This document shows, one piece after another, positions 1 to 12,498 of a DNA stretch of 64,000 nucleotides (within the stretch, counting starts at the first letter, position 1; each line of letters starts with the position of its first letter). Both the position numbers and the translations under genes were made by a program. The stretch is from Petunia secreta (taxonomy: Eukaryota; Streptophyta; Magnoliopsida; Solanales; Solanaceae). The DNA is taken from positions 1,426,001 through 1,490,000 of the forward strand of contig JARKIP010000003.1 of assembly GCA_029990175.1 (NCBI GenBank), read 5' to 3'. A model generated the notes under the pieces. That model was given only the letters and a program-made list of their open reading frames with translations. It searched no databases and was not told the DNA's origin.

Positions 1-861
1 TTGCTATCTTTATATATTTATTAAAGATGAAAAACAACTACCCATCTTCCCCTAATATTATCATGGGAGAAAACACAATTAGGATTTTATGATTGGAGAA
101 GAACTTTTCATTAGAAAATGTCGGTTATGTGTCATGCTTATGTGGCCAGCCATGTCAGCACACTTATAATACAGTAGTAAGTTCAAAAGTGAGGTGGAAT
201 CCTATTAGGTATGGAGGGTAGAAATGGTCAAATTTGAGACATTTTCAGGGTAAATTTGCTCTAATGCTTATAGTCGAGGGGCAATTTTGATCCTTTTTCG
301 AACTTTACTTTTTTCAGTGCAATTTCGGATATATTTTTACCAAATCTATTAATGGATCCGAATTTTTCCCCAAATTGGATCAAAATGTCCTCCTCTTTCC
401 GAATTTGTTAATGTAGCCCATAAATTTCAGGTTATTTGCTCAATTTTTCCAGAAAATTCCAAACATAATATCTAATTGTAAACCCTTAAGACACCTTCCT
501 GCAAAAGGTGCAAGCTTTGGCAATTTCTTTGTATGTTTTCTCCTTCCAGTTGTAGTTAAAGGTTTTAACTTTATTTTACTTATGTTGTGTTTAACAATTC
601 CTTTAGGATCAAATATCCATAGTGGATTTAGTAAAAGTGTCTCAAGCTGGCGTGAACATCACTTTTATTAAAAGAAAAAGTGTAGACCAAAGTAGAGAGA
701 TTGATTTCTATAGGTCCTCGGTAAAAGAAAAAATTTGTGAAATATATCTGAAAAACAAGATGAAAATAATATAGTAAAGAAAATATTGACACATAACTAA
801 AAGGAAAATTTACACCAGTTGACGCTCTAAAGTGCTTAATTACGTAACATAACGATATTTA
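1..861. other. intergenic, repeat-derived; SINE tail inside
   Basis: AT-rich sequence without a supportable gene. From about 695 to 800 it resembles the 3' tail of the SINE-like repeat at 17160-17390: a degraded 'gtcctcggtaaaag' block is followed by 'aacaagatgaaaataatat' and 'aaagaaaatattgacac'. Nothing else is recognised. Confidence 0.4.
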
Positions 862-1134
862 GGGTAATTTACCTATCGTACCGATACTTTTAAATTAATT
901 ACAAAACGTGACATAAGGATAAAAATGGTATTACAATGTATTTTTTATCAGTTATTTTCCATTTCTCCCTTATACTTTGTCTCAAACATGTTCACGCTTC
1001 AAATATTTCTCTCACTACTCAAAATCGCTCTTCTCATTTGTTTCTTCAAGTTAAACGATTATCAGTCAATTAGGGTTTCAGAACCGTTAATTTCGCCAGA
1101 ATTTTAACAAATTCTTGCCGGAGTTTGTTAAACC

Positions 1135-2362
1135 ATGTCACAAAACAGTGATAATTCACCGTCTGCTCGTGAAATTCGTTTAAAATCGAGACATGAGCGG
1201 AATTCTCCAACTATAAAACTGCATTCACCGGTGAAACGCCGGCAGTCATTAGGAGTTAATAGCCCTAGAGGTTCACATGTGCAAAGCCGTCGGCCAGTAG
1301 CAGTTAAGAGTCCCAAATGTTCGCCGGTTAAACCTAGTAAACGGAAGTCGAGAGAGGATGCTAAAGGTAAAAGTATTGTCGACAATGATTTTGTTGATGA
1401 TATCGATGCTGATGTTCGGATGAAAATGAGCAAATATGATCGGTGTGGAGTCCTCGAACAAAATCACTCTCACTTGCAGGAAAATGTATGTATTATGTTG
1501 TATTTGCCTTTTTTACTTTTTGCATGTATTTGTATTTTTGTGTATTTTTCCCCCTTTACATGTATAATTTTACGAACCTAAGTTGTATGGGCATTTTATT
1601 GTATAATATGTATTTTTTTTTGTATTTTAAGTGTATGTTATATATTTTTACTGTATCTTATGTATTTTTGCTGTTCATATCTATGTTTTTGTATGTGTCT
1701 ATTGTATATTTTTCGTACACCCCCACCCCCAGTCTGTATGTTGATTGTATAAATATGTATTTTTAAGTAGGCTTTTTTAACATGTGTCTGTGGAGACATT
1801 TAACATGTTGTCGAAATATGCATGATCTTATATGTTTATGTATATACAAACTTATATTCCCTTTGATCGACACCGATTTAATCCCTGTAGCAACCGTTAA
1901 TGCACTTTGCATAGACATTTATGTGCAGTTGTATATCTATGTATATATTTGTATGTGTATTTTGTTGCACTGTTGAATAATGTAAAGTTTTTTTGCTTTT
2001 TTTGTCATGTCCAGGCTTGTAAATTTTATGTCCCTGCGAATATAGTTACTGTGACATATCACTGGACTGCGACAACTCGTTATGATATTGTTAGAATCTT
2101 AGAAGAGCATCTGTCATCCGCTCAGTTGGCTTTGTTTAGGCAGACCTGCTTTGGGTACTTTTTGGATCTGCCAGAAGTATTTGGTCAATACCAATTAATT
2201 CACCATTTGATGCTACGTGAGATTGTATCAGATAATCCAAATGAGATTGTATCAGCTATTAATTCCTGGGTATGTTCCTCAGCTATCGACTGTATGTTAT
2301 TACTCTCTACATGTTCTAGTGAATTTACTATCCAATTGTCAGCTTCATCAAACCAGTTTTGA
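1135..2362 (+). pseudogene. DUF1985/Ulp1-type MULE-associated gene fragment
   Basis: Exon 1 (1135-1485) encodes 117 residues rich in Ser, Arg, Lys and Pro (repeated SP and KSP-like motifs) and ends in acidic DFVDDIDADVRMKMSKYD. A phase-0 intron 1486-2014 (GTATGT...CCAG) leads to exon 2, which opens ACKFYVPAN and carries FRQTCFGYFLDLPEVFGQ and HHLMLREIVSDNP. This pattern matches the DUF1985 domain found at the N-terminus of Ulp1-like protease genes carried by plant MULEs. No catalytic Ulp1 His/Asp/Cys region follows; the frame ends at 2362 or splices at GTATGT after 2270. The intron is very rich in TGTATTT/TGTATGT words. The role is inferred; the piece is probably a non-functional remnant. Confidence 0.55.
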
Positions 2363-2661
2363 CTCACTGTAATACACAGTGGATATCTTCCTAATTCTTT
2401 GTTATCTTTTTTTATCTCAACAAACACTTTGACCCCCATGTCATTGTGTATTACAATTGGAGGTCTTCTTGCATCCACTTTATACTTTATTTCCATTTGG
2501 TTCACATTGGTATCCACACGGATTTGATTTACAATAATAGAGATTAACTCCTCGAAAGTACATTCAGATGTTATTACTACTGCATCAACACCATAATCAA
2601 CATAGTTTCCGGTTGCATCCCATCGCCCTTTGTGTTGGACAAGTACCGTTACCGATATCAT
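2200..2661 (-). pseudogene. MULE transposase N-terminal fragment
   Basis: An open minus-strand frame, most plausibly starting at Met 2661 (MISVTVLVQHKGRWD), contains GVDAVVITSECTFEELISII, QMEIKYKVDARRPPIVI and DMGVKVFVEIKK. This is the ubiquitin-fold-like N-terminal region typical of plant MuDR transposases (about 150 residues). The DDE core, the SWIM zinc finger and the rest of a ~700-aa transposase are absent, so it cannot catalyse transposition. The frame runs head-on into the DUF1985-like exon; their junction near 2265 looks like a deletion scar. The next sequence upstream of the start is the tandem array. Confidence 0.6.
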
Positions 2662-2754
2662 TCTAGACCTGTCAATAATACCATACAGTGATGAAGCGAA
2701 TTTATACAGTGATGAAGCAATTAGTAAATGCTTCTCGAGTATCCATTTGTACAA

Positions 2755-2960
2755 AAGTGGAAAATTTATGATGCAACTACGTAATTGCTACAGAACTTTG
2801 GATACAAAATCAATAGAATTTCAACAACAGAAGCACCAAAAAAACAGATGAATGTATGCCTAAAATTGTATGTTAAACCACATTTTTTGTTTAACATTTT
2901 TTGTATAAAAATGTATGCTAACACATAGTTCTATAAAAATACAAGGCGACACAATGTATT
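2755..2960. repeat. degenerate copy of MULE ~210-bp tandem repeat
   Basis: This segment shares the order 'tgctac..aactttg..', 'aatttcaacaac', 'gtatgttaaaccaca', 'tataaaaatgtatg..gacacatagtt' with the array at 12499-13096. It is the part of the array left of the retroelement A insertion. Confidence 0.6.
2956..2960. other. 5-bp target site duplication GTATT (element A, left)
   Basis: GTATT immediately precedes the left LTR and is repeated at 12494-12498 directly after the right LTR. A 5-bp duplication is the expected footprint of LTR-retrotransposon integrase. Confidence 0.95.
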
Positions 2961-5568
2961 TGTCACGACCCAACTTAGGGCCGCGACGGATGACCAACAC
3001 TAAGTGTCGATCATCACTAATCCTACTGATAATATGCTAACCATTATAACTAATAAACAGAATAAGCATAAACCTAGCTGATAAGGAGTATGCAATGCAA
3101 ATAGCTGACAAGGCTAACATAAGCTGACATACATAACATACTGACTGCACCACACAGGGACATATCTACAGGCCTCTAAGAGTGATGAACTGAATATATA
3201 AAGGACGAGATAAGGCCCCGCCATACCCAAGCTGGTTGACTGTACACATACCAAAAGATAGGTAACTCCGGGAGTAAGCGGAGTGACTCCAGTAGCTGAT
3301 AGATGGCCTACTAACAAGGTCCAAGCATTGATCTATCTGCACCTGCGCGGCATGAAACGCAGCGCCCCAGAAAAGGGCGTGAGTACGATATGTACCAAGT
3401 ATGTAAGCATGAGCATATAATATATTATAGCTGAATGAAACTGTAAGGCTGGAATATAACTATGAAAATATGAGCTGGACCATAGCAATATAGCTGGAAA
3501 TCTGAAGAACGTACTAAACATGATCTGAATATAAACTGAAGTCTAGCTGAATCTGGAACTGAAGACTGAGCTGAACTATACTCATAAATAACTGTAATAT
3601 GACTGATAGCTGGTTACTAGAAACTGGAACTGATAACTGTCAACTGATACTGACGCTAAGAACTGGTGGCTGATAACTGAGAACTGATAACTGGTACCGA
3701 GCTAAAACTGAACTGTTATCTGGACTGGTACCTGTCTGGCGTTATGGGCTATATCCCCCCAAATCAGGTAACTGAACATCTGAACTAGTACCTGTCTGGC
3801 GTTATGGGCTGTATCCCCCCAAATCAGGTAACTGAAAACCGGAACTAGTACCTGTCTGGTGTTATGGGCTGTATCCCCCCAAATCAGGTAACTGAAAACC
3901 AGAACTAGCCTCATGTATAATCATGCAGTGCATATTGTGGCTATATACACATATATAGCAAACCTGGTGGGTGTTATGGGCTATATCCCCCCCAGCCAGT
4001 AATATCTAGTCTCTCTGGTCAGAGTGTGTGAATGACACCCGGTCACACTAGGTGTTTCAACTCCCGCCTGAACCAGAGGGGCTGTATCCCCCAGACGGGT
4101 AGTATCACACGCGACCGGACTGTGTGTCCAATGTCCAGCCTCTATGGGGGACTCCAAATCACACATAACATGATCACAATATAAGCATAAGCATGTATGA
4201 GGCATAACACATGTGGCAACAATATATATGGACTCAAAAGAATGATAAGAAAACTCTGGATGGAATTGTAAACACAACCTGAAACTTAGAATTTGTCTAA
4301 CTCTTTGATTTTTATAAAAATTTCGGCAGAGTTTCCTCTGAAACTGGATGATCCGCAAAAACAGAACCAGTACTATACTATACACGGGAATGGATACCCG
4401 GATAAACTGATAACATAAACCTATTAAACGGATAACAAGATGAGATGACTGGATGACATAACAAATCTGCAGATAGAATGTCTGGACAGCACCACTGTCC
4501 TGACTTTCAACCTAATTTTCAGAGTGTAGATCAAAGATATAGACTTCATGGTCTGTATGAAAGCTGTAGATATATGTCTTAGGGTTCTGGGGATTCTTAA
4601 ATAATCTAAATATCAATTTTGTACAAGGAGTTATGATCAATATACTAACAACTGTCAAAAGATCGGAATGAATTTTCAGATTTCTGAAACGTTTTGTCTT
4701 GCTGATTTGGACATCTTTTACCTTGGATTTTAGTATCAAATTAAGTATATACAAGGTTTCCTTGGTACCATACAAGTTTCTCAGAAGAAATAATAAGTTT
4801 AGACTAAGAAAAGCTTCAAAATCTAAAAGATACATGCCTCGCCAAAAGAAAGGTTTAGCCTTACATACCTTTGATGTTTCTAGCTTCTAAACTTCGTTTC
4901 CTTTGAATTCCACACCTTCTAAAGCTTAAACAAGCTATAAAATATAATTTAGATACTTTACTTAGCTATGAAGTAATTCTAAAACTCAAACTATAGACGA
5001 AATTGAAGGTAGCATAATGTTACCCTAATCGCGTAGAGCGTTTTGACGCAATCCGTCTTCCGTTTCGTGCTAAGATCAATGTTCTTTCTTCAAAACCATC
5101 AAAATATCTTTAGAACCCAAGAACACACTGCTTCTATCACTGAGTTTCTGGAAATGACGAGATATGAGAGGAAAATTTCCTTTTATACTTGAAACATTTC
5201 AGTTACAGTCCTCTTTTGCGCTTATGGCCCTTTTTCTGGCCTGACTTCTGACGCTCATATCTTTTTATCTATAAGTTGTATGAACAAACCGTTAAAAGTG
5301 TTGGAAACTACACTCCAAGACCTTCAATTTGGTATATGATATGTCCCCAAAAGACTTCATATAATACATGAAATTAATTGCTGAAAAAGCTCCGTTACAA
5401 GGCAATTCCTTAGTCGGTTTTTCCGCAACTTAAATCTGATTTTTCCCAAACTTTATATTCAACATATAAACATCATATATGGTCATATTATTACTTTAAA
5501 CTCACTTAAATCATTCTTAACATGTCATTATAATGATATACGTCAATTTAGACGTACGGGGTATAACA
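2961..5568 (-). repeat. Element A 3' LTR
   Basis: 2608 bp, equal in length to the right LTR at 9886-12493 and matching it at all but about four positions. It is the 3' LTR because the element reads on the minus strand. It contains three head-to-tail 60-bp units (3721-3900) and long CTGA/AACTGG-rich stretches. Open frames inside it occur identically in both LTRs and are not genes. Confidence 0.95.
3721..3900. repeat. 60-bp tandem repeat x3 inside LTR A
   Basis: Three consecutive 60-bp units share 'tacctgtctgg.gttatggg' and 'tatccccccaaatcaggtaa'. A partial fourth unit occurs near 3961-3990. The same array is at 10646-10825 in the other LTR. Confidence 0.9.
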
Positions 5569-5584
5569 ATATTCCCCCGTTAGG
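5569..5584 (-). other. Element A polypurine tract
   Basis: The minus strand reads aacgggggaatat directly before the 3' LTR. Further upstream lies the 'cattcgaggacgaatg' motif that commonly precedes the PPT in plant Tekay/Del-type elements. This is the expected plus-strand priming site. Confidence 0.75.
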
Positions 5585-7300
5585 AACATTCGTCCTCGAA
5601 TGTTAAATGAGGTATGTAGAAGCATTAAGCAACGATCTGTTACATACTCGAAGTAATGAAGAGATGTGTATATTTGGCCCTCATGTCATTTTCAACTTCC
5701 CAAGTTATTTCTTCTATATTATTACTTTGATATAGCATCTTAACTAAAGGAATGTCTTTCGTCCTTAGTCGACGAATCTGTCTCTTTAAATTGCAACTGG
5801 CACCTTTTCATAAGTTAATTGCTCCGTGATCTGTACATCATCTACTGGTACAACTCTAGAAGGATCTCCAACACATTTTCTGAGCATAGAAACATGGAAT
5901 ACTGGATGTACCTCCTGAAGGTCTGCTTGAAGGTCTAACTCGTAGGCTACACACCCAACTCGCCTGATAACCTGATATGGACTAATAAATCTAGGGCTAA
6001 GCTTCCCTTTTTTTTCTAAATCTCATAATGCCTTTCATAGGTGATACTTTCAGCAATACCCAATCGCCAATCTGAAATTCTAAATCTCGACGTCGATTAT
6101 CTGCATAGGGCTTCTGTCTGCTCTGCGCTGCTAATAATATTTCCCTGATCAACTTGACTTTATCAATTACTTGTTGGATTAAGTCTGGACCTATCAATTG
6201 AGACTCGCCAACCTTGAACCATCATATAGAAAACCTGCATTTGTGCCCATACAAAACTTCATATGGCACCATCTGTATGCTAGAATGATAGCTATTATTA
6301 TATGCAAACTCTATCAACAGTAGGTGACCATTCCAGCTGCCTCTAAAATCTAACACTTAAGCTCTGAGCATATTTTCTAATGTCTGAATGGTCCGCTCAG
6401 CCTGTCTGTCTGTCTATGGATGAAATACTGTACTCAGATACACCTGTGTCCCTAAACCTGTCTGGAACGATCTATAGAAATTAGCTGTAAACTGGTGCGC
6501 CCCCGTCTGAAATAATAAATACTGGAATACCATGTAGGCGCACTATCTCTCTGATATAAAGTCTGGCATAATCCCCTGCTGTATATGTAGTTCTAACAGG
6601 AAAGAAATGAGCTCATTTAGTAAGCCTGTCAACTATAACCCAAATAGAGTCATATCTGCTCCGCATACGGGGAAAGCCTGTAATGAAGTCCATATTCACT
6701 GCTTCCCATTTCTATGATGGAATCTCGACTTCCTGTAACAAGCCACTAGGTTTTTGATGCTCGACCTTAACTTGTTGGCAGTTAGGACATTGAGCCACAA
6801 ATTCTGCTATGTCACGCTTTATTCTGTCTCAACAATAAATCTGCTTAAGGTCATGATACATCTTAGTCGAACCTGGATAAACAGTGTACCTGGAATAGTG
6901 TACCTCAGTTATAATCTGTCCACGTAAATCTGCAACATCAGGAGCACAAAGTCTATCTTTATACATGAGAACCCCATCGCTAATAACCCTGTATAGTGAC
7001 TCCGGTTTTCTTCTGGCTATTTGTCTGTATTAAACTAGAACTGGATCCGCATACTGGCGCTGCTTTACTTATGTCACTAGGCAAGTAGTGGTTGCGTTCT
7101 GAACTGTAACTCTTGTGTCCTCTGAATCTATTAGTCTGACATCCATGCTGGCCAACTGGTAGAGTGTATGAGCTAACTTTATTTTCTCTGGTTGTAAATA
7201 AGATAGACTACCCATAGGCTTGCGACTAAGGGAATCAGCAACAACGTTCGCTTTACCCGGATGATAAAGAATGTCCATGTCATAGTCCTTCAGCAACTCT
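5585..7300 (-). pseudogene. Element A integrase and chromodomain region, broken
   Basis: Read leftwards from 7300, a frame with LKDYDMDILYHPGKANVVAD (end of RNase H) is followed by an H2C2-type zinc finger near 6880-6770 (ending in AEFVAQCPNCQQVKV), pieces of the integrase core and the C-terminal GDWVLLKVSPMKG (6197-5997). Downstream on the minus strand, degenerate VFHVSML and VPVDDVQITEQL motifs (about 5905-5820) match the linker before the chromodomain in Tekay-type integrases. Several in-frame stops and shifts interrupt the core, so no active enzyme can be made. Confidence 0.8.
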
Positions 7301-7322
7301 AGCCACCGCCTCTATCATAGGG

Positions 7323-8450
7323 TTAGCTAAGCTCCTTTTGCTTAAATATGTACTGGAGGCTCTTGTGATCCGTATAAATATCAACATGAACACCGTAAAA
7401 ATAATGTCTCCAAATCTTCAATGTATAAATGACTGCTGAAAGCTCAAGATCATGGATGAGGTAGTTCTGATCGTGCTTTTTCAGCTGCCTAGAAGCATAA
7501 GCAATTACTCTTCCATGCTGCATCAAACACAACGAAGACCAATTCGAGAAGCATCACAGTAAATGACATAGCCCTCAGATCCCTCTGGAAGTGTAAGTAC
7601 TGGAGCTGTTATCAACCTGTTCTTTAGTTCTTGGAAGCTGTGCTCGCAAGAATCAGACCACTCAAATTTAGCTGATTTCTTTGTCAATTTGGTCGGTGGA
7701 GCTGCAATGGAGGAAAAACCCTCTATAAACTTTCTGTAATAATCTGCCAAACCCAGAAAACTACGTACTTCAGTTGGCGTCGTAGGCATGGGCCAATTCT
7801 TCACAGCCTAGATCTTCTGGTCATCTATTTTAATCCCTTCTGCTGAAACTATATGGCCAAAAATGCCATTGAATCTATCCAGAATTCACACTTGAGAACT
7901 TAGCATATAATTGTTGGTCCCGATGAGTACCCAATATTGTGCGTAGGTGCTCTGCATGCTCTGATTCAGACTTTGAATAGATGAGAATATCATCAATAAA
8001 TATAATCACAAATAAATCTAGATAAGGCCTGAATACGCTGTTCATCAGATCCATAAATACTATTGAGGCGTTAGTGAGTCCAAACGACATCACTAAAAAC
8101 TCATAATGGCCATACCTAATCCTGAATGCAGTCTTAGGTATATCAGATTCTCTGACTCTAACCTAATGGTAGCCTGATCGCAAATCTATCTTCGAGAAGC
8201 ACTTGGCACCCTGGAGCTTGTCAAACTAGACATCAATCCTGGGCAGAGAGTATTTATTCTTAATAATGACTTTATTCAGCTGTCTGTAATCTATGCACAT
8301 GCGTAGAGAGCCATCTTTCTTTTTTTACAAATAGTATCGAGGCTCCCCACGGGGAATTGCTGGGTCTGATGAGGCCTTTATCTAACAAATCCTTCAATTG
8401 CTCCTTAAATTCTTTCTGTTATACAGGTGCCATCCTGAAGAACATGCCCC
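7323..8450 (-). pseudogene. Element A reverse transcriptase-RNase H region, broken
   Basis: From right to left: KKDGSLRMCIDYRQLNKV (RT fingers, ~8330-8265), a DLRSGYH motif followed by a stop (~8185-8165), MSFGLTNAS, and the catalytic palm box VIIFIDDILIYSK (about 8020-7975) with both aspartates retained. The thumb/connection NWPMPTTPTEVRSFLGLA (7800-7740) and RNase H motifs YASRQLKKHDQNY and IYTDHKSLQYIF (7500-7335) follow. At least two nonsense codons and one frame change separate these blocks. Intact catalytic boxes inside broken frames fit a copy that moved in trans. Confidence 0.85.
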
Positions 8451-8554
8451 TGATGGCGTGCTGATGCTGAGCAAGCAACTGGTGATCTAGCTGGCTAGGC
8501 TGTACAACTGCCACCCCTAGGCGGGCAACCTTTCATGAAATAGATGCCTCGCGA

Positions 8555-9677
8555 CAAATATAACAAGTATCAACTCCTAACTGACATGGACCCAAGTGGC
8601 GTCTACCACAATCCGAACATCTGGGATATGTCTGACTGGCCGGTAGCGAAGTACCACGGCGCTGAAATCCTGAAGTCCGTGATGCTTGACTAGCTCTGGA
8701 CTGAGGAGTTCTATCAGATCTCAGGCCACGAGACTGTGTAGGTATACTAGCTGGTGGTTGTCTAACACACTGCTATCTACTCGCTCCAGACGTCTCTCCA
8801 AACGAACCAGAAAATCTGCCCCTCTTGTCTAGCACTTTATCCCTGTCGGCTCTCTATTTCTGCTTCCTCTCCTCAAGTGATAAAGCAAATGCCTGAATGT
8901 TATGTTCATACATGACTGCATAGCAACTGTCATACGCTCGTTCACTAGGTGTGGAGCTAGTCCCACTATATACCTGTGAATTCTATCCTCCATACTCACT
9001 ACAACCGTAGGGGCAAACCATGCTAAAGAATTAAAGCAATAATTATACTCTTCTACATTCAAAATTCCCTGTCTCAAGGTCAGGAACTGATTAGCATGGG
9101 CTCCCTATGTCTCTATAGGCATATACTGATAAAGGAAGGCATCGGAGAATTCCTTCCAAGTCGCCGGAGTAACATCTGACCCTCTAGATAGCTCCCATGT
9201 CTGATACCACCCTGCTGCTAGGTCATGCAATCTGAATGCAGCCAACTCTACTGACTCCGTGTCTGACACGTGCATAACCCTCAACACTCTGGCTATCCTC
9301 AATAGAAAATCCTGAGGGTCTTCTCATGTACGGGATCCAGTAAAGACTGTAGGCTCTAGCCTGATAAAATCATTGATCCTGGATCCAACATCTCCCTGGG
9401 CATCTGCACTGTGTTGTCTAGTCTGAGCAACTATAACACTAGTCGATAATCTGATGGCATCCCTCATTTTCTGCCCCTAACTGTTGAGTAGAGGAGCTGG
9501 ACGTACAGTAGCTGCGGTACCTCTAATATCGCCCTGACCTGAAGGGATCTGTGAGGCCTCAGATGGAGCCTCAGGTCTGGACTCCTCACTCTCATCCACC
9601 TTAGGTGGCACTCTACTAATACCCTGGCCGGCAATAACCTTGCCCTTCTGGGCAGCTGTTAGTTTCTTTGGCGGCAT
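8555..9677 (-). pseudogene. Element A gag with zinc knuckle, broken
   Basis: The start MPPKKLTAAQKGK at 9677 is the usual MPP-type gag start for this group. Capsid-like gag follows: AFRLHDLAAGWYQTWE, TWKEFSDAFLYQYMP and LTLRQGILNVEEYNYCF (9270-9020). A C-x2-C-x4-H-x4-C-like zinc knuckle lies near 8625-8585. Stops at about 9477, 9330, 9104 and 8828 break the frame. Only about 150 bp separate the knuckle from RT, so the aspartic protease has been deleted. Confidence 0.8.
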
Positions 9678-9865
9678 CGCTTTGCTGAAATTACTATTGT
9701 TAGAGGGCTGAATTCTATAATCATGGCTCTATCGCACGATCTAGAGAAGAAAAAAAAAAAACAACTGTCCTGAAGTGCCTTGTAGCCTCCTGTTCAAAAG
9801 TATGGCGCGCAACATACTCCTAAACAAGACTCTACTAGACACGGCCTGTAGACACCCTAGGACTG

Positions 9866-9881
9866 AACTGCTCTGATACCA
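9866..9881 (-). other. Element A primer-binding site (tRNA-iMet)
   Basis: On the minus strand this reads TGGTATCAGAGCAGTT, four bases after the 5' LTR. TGGTATCAGAGC is the standard complement of the plant initiator tRNA-Met 3' end. Confidence 0.93.
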
Positions 9882-9885
9882 CTTT

Positions 9886-12493
9886 TGTCACGACCCAACT
9901 TAGGGCCGCGACGGATGACCAACACTAAGTGTCGATCATCACTAATCCTACTGATAATATGCTAACCATTATAACTAATAAACAGAATAAGCATAAACCT
10001 AGCTGATAAGGAGTATGCAATGCAAATAGCTGACAAGGCTAACATAAGCTGACATACATAACATACTGACTGCACCACACAGGGACATATCTACAGGCCT
10101 CTAAGAGTGATGAACTGAATATATAAAGGACGAGATAAGGCCCCGCCATACCCAAGCTGGTTGACTGTACACATACCAAAAGATAGGTAACTCCGGGAGT
10201 AAGCGGAGTGACTCCAGTAGCTGATAGATGGCCTACTAACATGGTCCAAGCATTGATCTATCTGCACCTGCGCGGCATGAAACGCAGCGCCCCAGAAAAG
10301 GGCGTGAGTACGATATGTACCAAGTATGTAAGCATGAGCATATAATATATTATAGCTGAATGAAACTGTAAGGCTGGAATATAACTATGAAAATATGAGC
10401 TGGACCATAGCAATATAGCTGGAAATCTGAAGAACGTACTAAACATGATCTGAATATAAACTGAAGTCTAGCTGAATCTGGAACTGAAGACTGAGCTGAA
10501 CTATACTCATAAATAACTGTAATATGACTGATAGCTGGTTACTAGAAACTGGAACTGATAACTGTCAACTGATACTGACGCTAAGAACTGGTGGCTGATA
10601 ACTGAGAACTGATAACTGGTACCGAGCTAAAACTGAACTGTTATCTGGACTGGTACCTGTCTGGCGTTATGGGCTATATCCCCCCAAATCAGGTAACTGA
10701 ACATCTGAACTAGTACCTGTCTGGCGTTATGGGCTGTATCCCCCCAAATCAGGTAACTGAAAACCGGAACTAGTACCTGTCTGGTGTTATGGGCTGTATC
10801 CCCCCAAATCAGGTAACTGAAAACCAGAACTAGCCTCATGTATAATCATGCAGTGCATATTGTGGCTATATACACATATATAGCAAACCTGGTGGGTGTT
10901 ATGGGCTATATCCCCCCCAGCCAGTAATATCTAGTCTCTCTGGTCAGAGTGTGTGAATGACACCCGGTCACACTAGGTGTTTCAACTCCCGCCTGAACCA
11001 GAGGGGCTGTATCCCCCAGACGGGTAGTATCACACGCGACCGGACTGTGTGTCCAATGTCCAGCCTCTATGGGGGACTCCAAATCACACATAACATGATC
11101 ACAATATAAGCATAAGCATGTATGAGGCATAACACATGTGGCAACAATATATATGGACTCAAAAGAATGATAAGAAAACTCTGGATGGAATTGTAAACAC
11201 AACCTGAAACTTAGAATTTGTCTAACTCTTTGATTTTTATAAAAATTTCGGCAGAGTTTCCTCTGAAACTGGATGATCCGCAAAAACAGAACCAGTACTA
11301 TACTATACACGGGAATGGATACCCGGATAAACTGATAACATAAACCTATTAAACGGATAACAAGATGAGATGACTGGATGACATAATAAATCTGCAGATA
11401 GAATGTCTGGACAGCACCACTGTCCTGACTTTCAACCTAATTTTCAGAGTGTAGATCAAAGATATAGACTTCATGGTCTGTATGAAAGCTGTAGATATAT
11501 GTCTTAGGGTTCTGGGGATTCTTAAATAATCTAAATATCAATTTTGTACAAGGAGTTATGATCAATATACTAACAACTGTCAAAAGATCGGAATGAATTT
11601 TCAGATTTCTGAAACGTTTTGTCTTGCTGATTTGGACATCTTTTACCTTGGATTTTAGTATCAAATTAAGTATATACAAGGTTTCCTTGGTACCATACAA
11701 GTTTCTCAGAAGAAATAATAAGTTTAGACTAAGAAAAGCTTCAAAATCTAAAAGATACATGCCTCGCCAAAAGAAAGGTTTAGCCTTACATACCTTTGAT
11801 GTTTCTAGCTTCTAAACTTCGTTTCCTTTGAATTCCACACCTTCTAAAGCTTAAACAAGCTATAAAATAGAATTTAGATACTTTACTTAGCTATGAAGTA
11901 ATTCTAAAACTCAAACTATAGACGAAATTGAAGGTAGCATAATGTTACCCTAATCGCGTAGAGCGTTTTGACGCAATCCGTCTTCCGTTTCGTGCTAAGA
12001 TCAATGTTCTTTCTTCAAAACCATCAAAATATCTTTAGAACCCAAGAACACACTGCTTCTATCACTGAGTTTCTGGAAATGACGAGATATGAGAGGAAAA
12101 TTTCCTTTTATACTTGAAACATTTCAGTTACAGTCCTCTTTTGCGCTTATGGCCCTTTTTCTGGCTTGACTTCTGACGCTCATATCTTTTTATCTATAAG
12201 TTGTATGAACAAACCGTTAAAAGTGTTGGAAACTACACTCCAAGACCTTCAATTTGGTATATGATATGTCCCCAAAAGACTTCATATAATACATGAAATT
12301 AATTGCTGAAAAAGCTCCGTTACAAGGCAATTCCTTAGTCGGTTTTTCCGCAACTTAAATCTGATTTTTCCCAAACTTTATATTCAACATATAAACATCA
12401 TATATGGTCATATTATTACTTTAAACTCACTTAAATCATTCTTAACATGTCATTATAATGATATACGTCAATTTAGACGTACGGGGTATAACA
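9886..12493 (-). repeat. Element A 5' LTR
   Basis: 2608 bp, the partner of 2961-5568. It differs there by single bases such as A/T in 'ctaaca(a/t)ggtcc' and T/G in 'aaaata(t/g)aatt'. Transcription of the element would start inside this copy and run leftwards. Confidence 0.95.
12104..12115 (-). promoter_or_regulatory. candidate TATA box in LTR A
   Basis: The minus strand reads AAGTATAAAAGGAA, a canonical TATA motif inside the 5' LTR (same position as 5181-5187 in the 3' LTR). It is the best candidate for the retroelement promoter; the start site is not determined. Confidence 0.4.
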
Positions 12494-12498
12494 GTATT

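Larger units (their letters stand above)
2961..12493 (-). mobile_element. Element A: Ty3/gypsy chromovirus (Tekay/Del-like), young and defective
   Basis: The element is 9533 bp with two 2608-bp LTRs (TGTCACGACCC...GGTATAACA) and the TSD GTATT. It reads on the minus strand. The primer-binding site TGGTATCAGAGC (initiator tRNA-Met) lies beside the right LTR and a G-rich polypurine tract beside the left one. Gag, RT, RNase H, integrase and a C-terminal chromodomain-like tail occur in that order, but all are interrupted by stops. The interval between the gag zinc knuckle and RT is too short for a protease. By eye the LTRs differ at four positions, near 3315, 4466, 4947 and 5241 of the left copy, so insertion is recent. 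Confidence 0.93.

Noticed and set aside
3114..4835. Minus-strand frames of 62-134 codons, repeated identically at 10039-11760
   Set aside because: They lie within both LTRs of element A and lack any domain; open by chance in LTR sequence.
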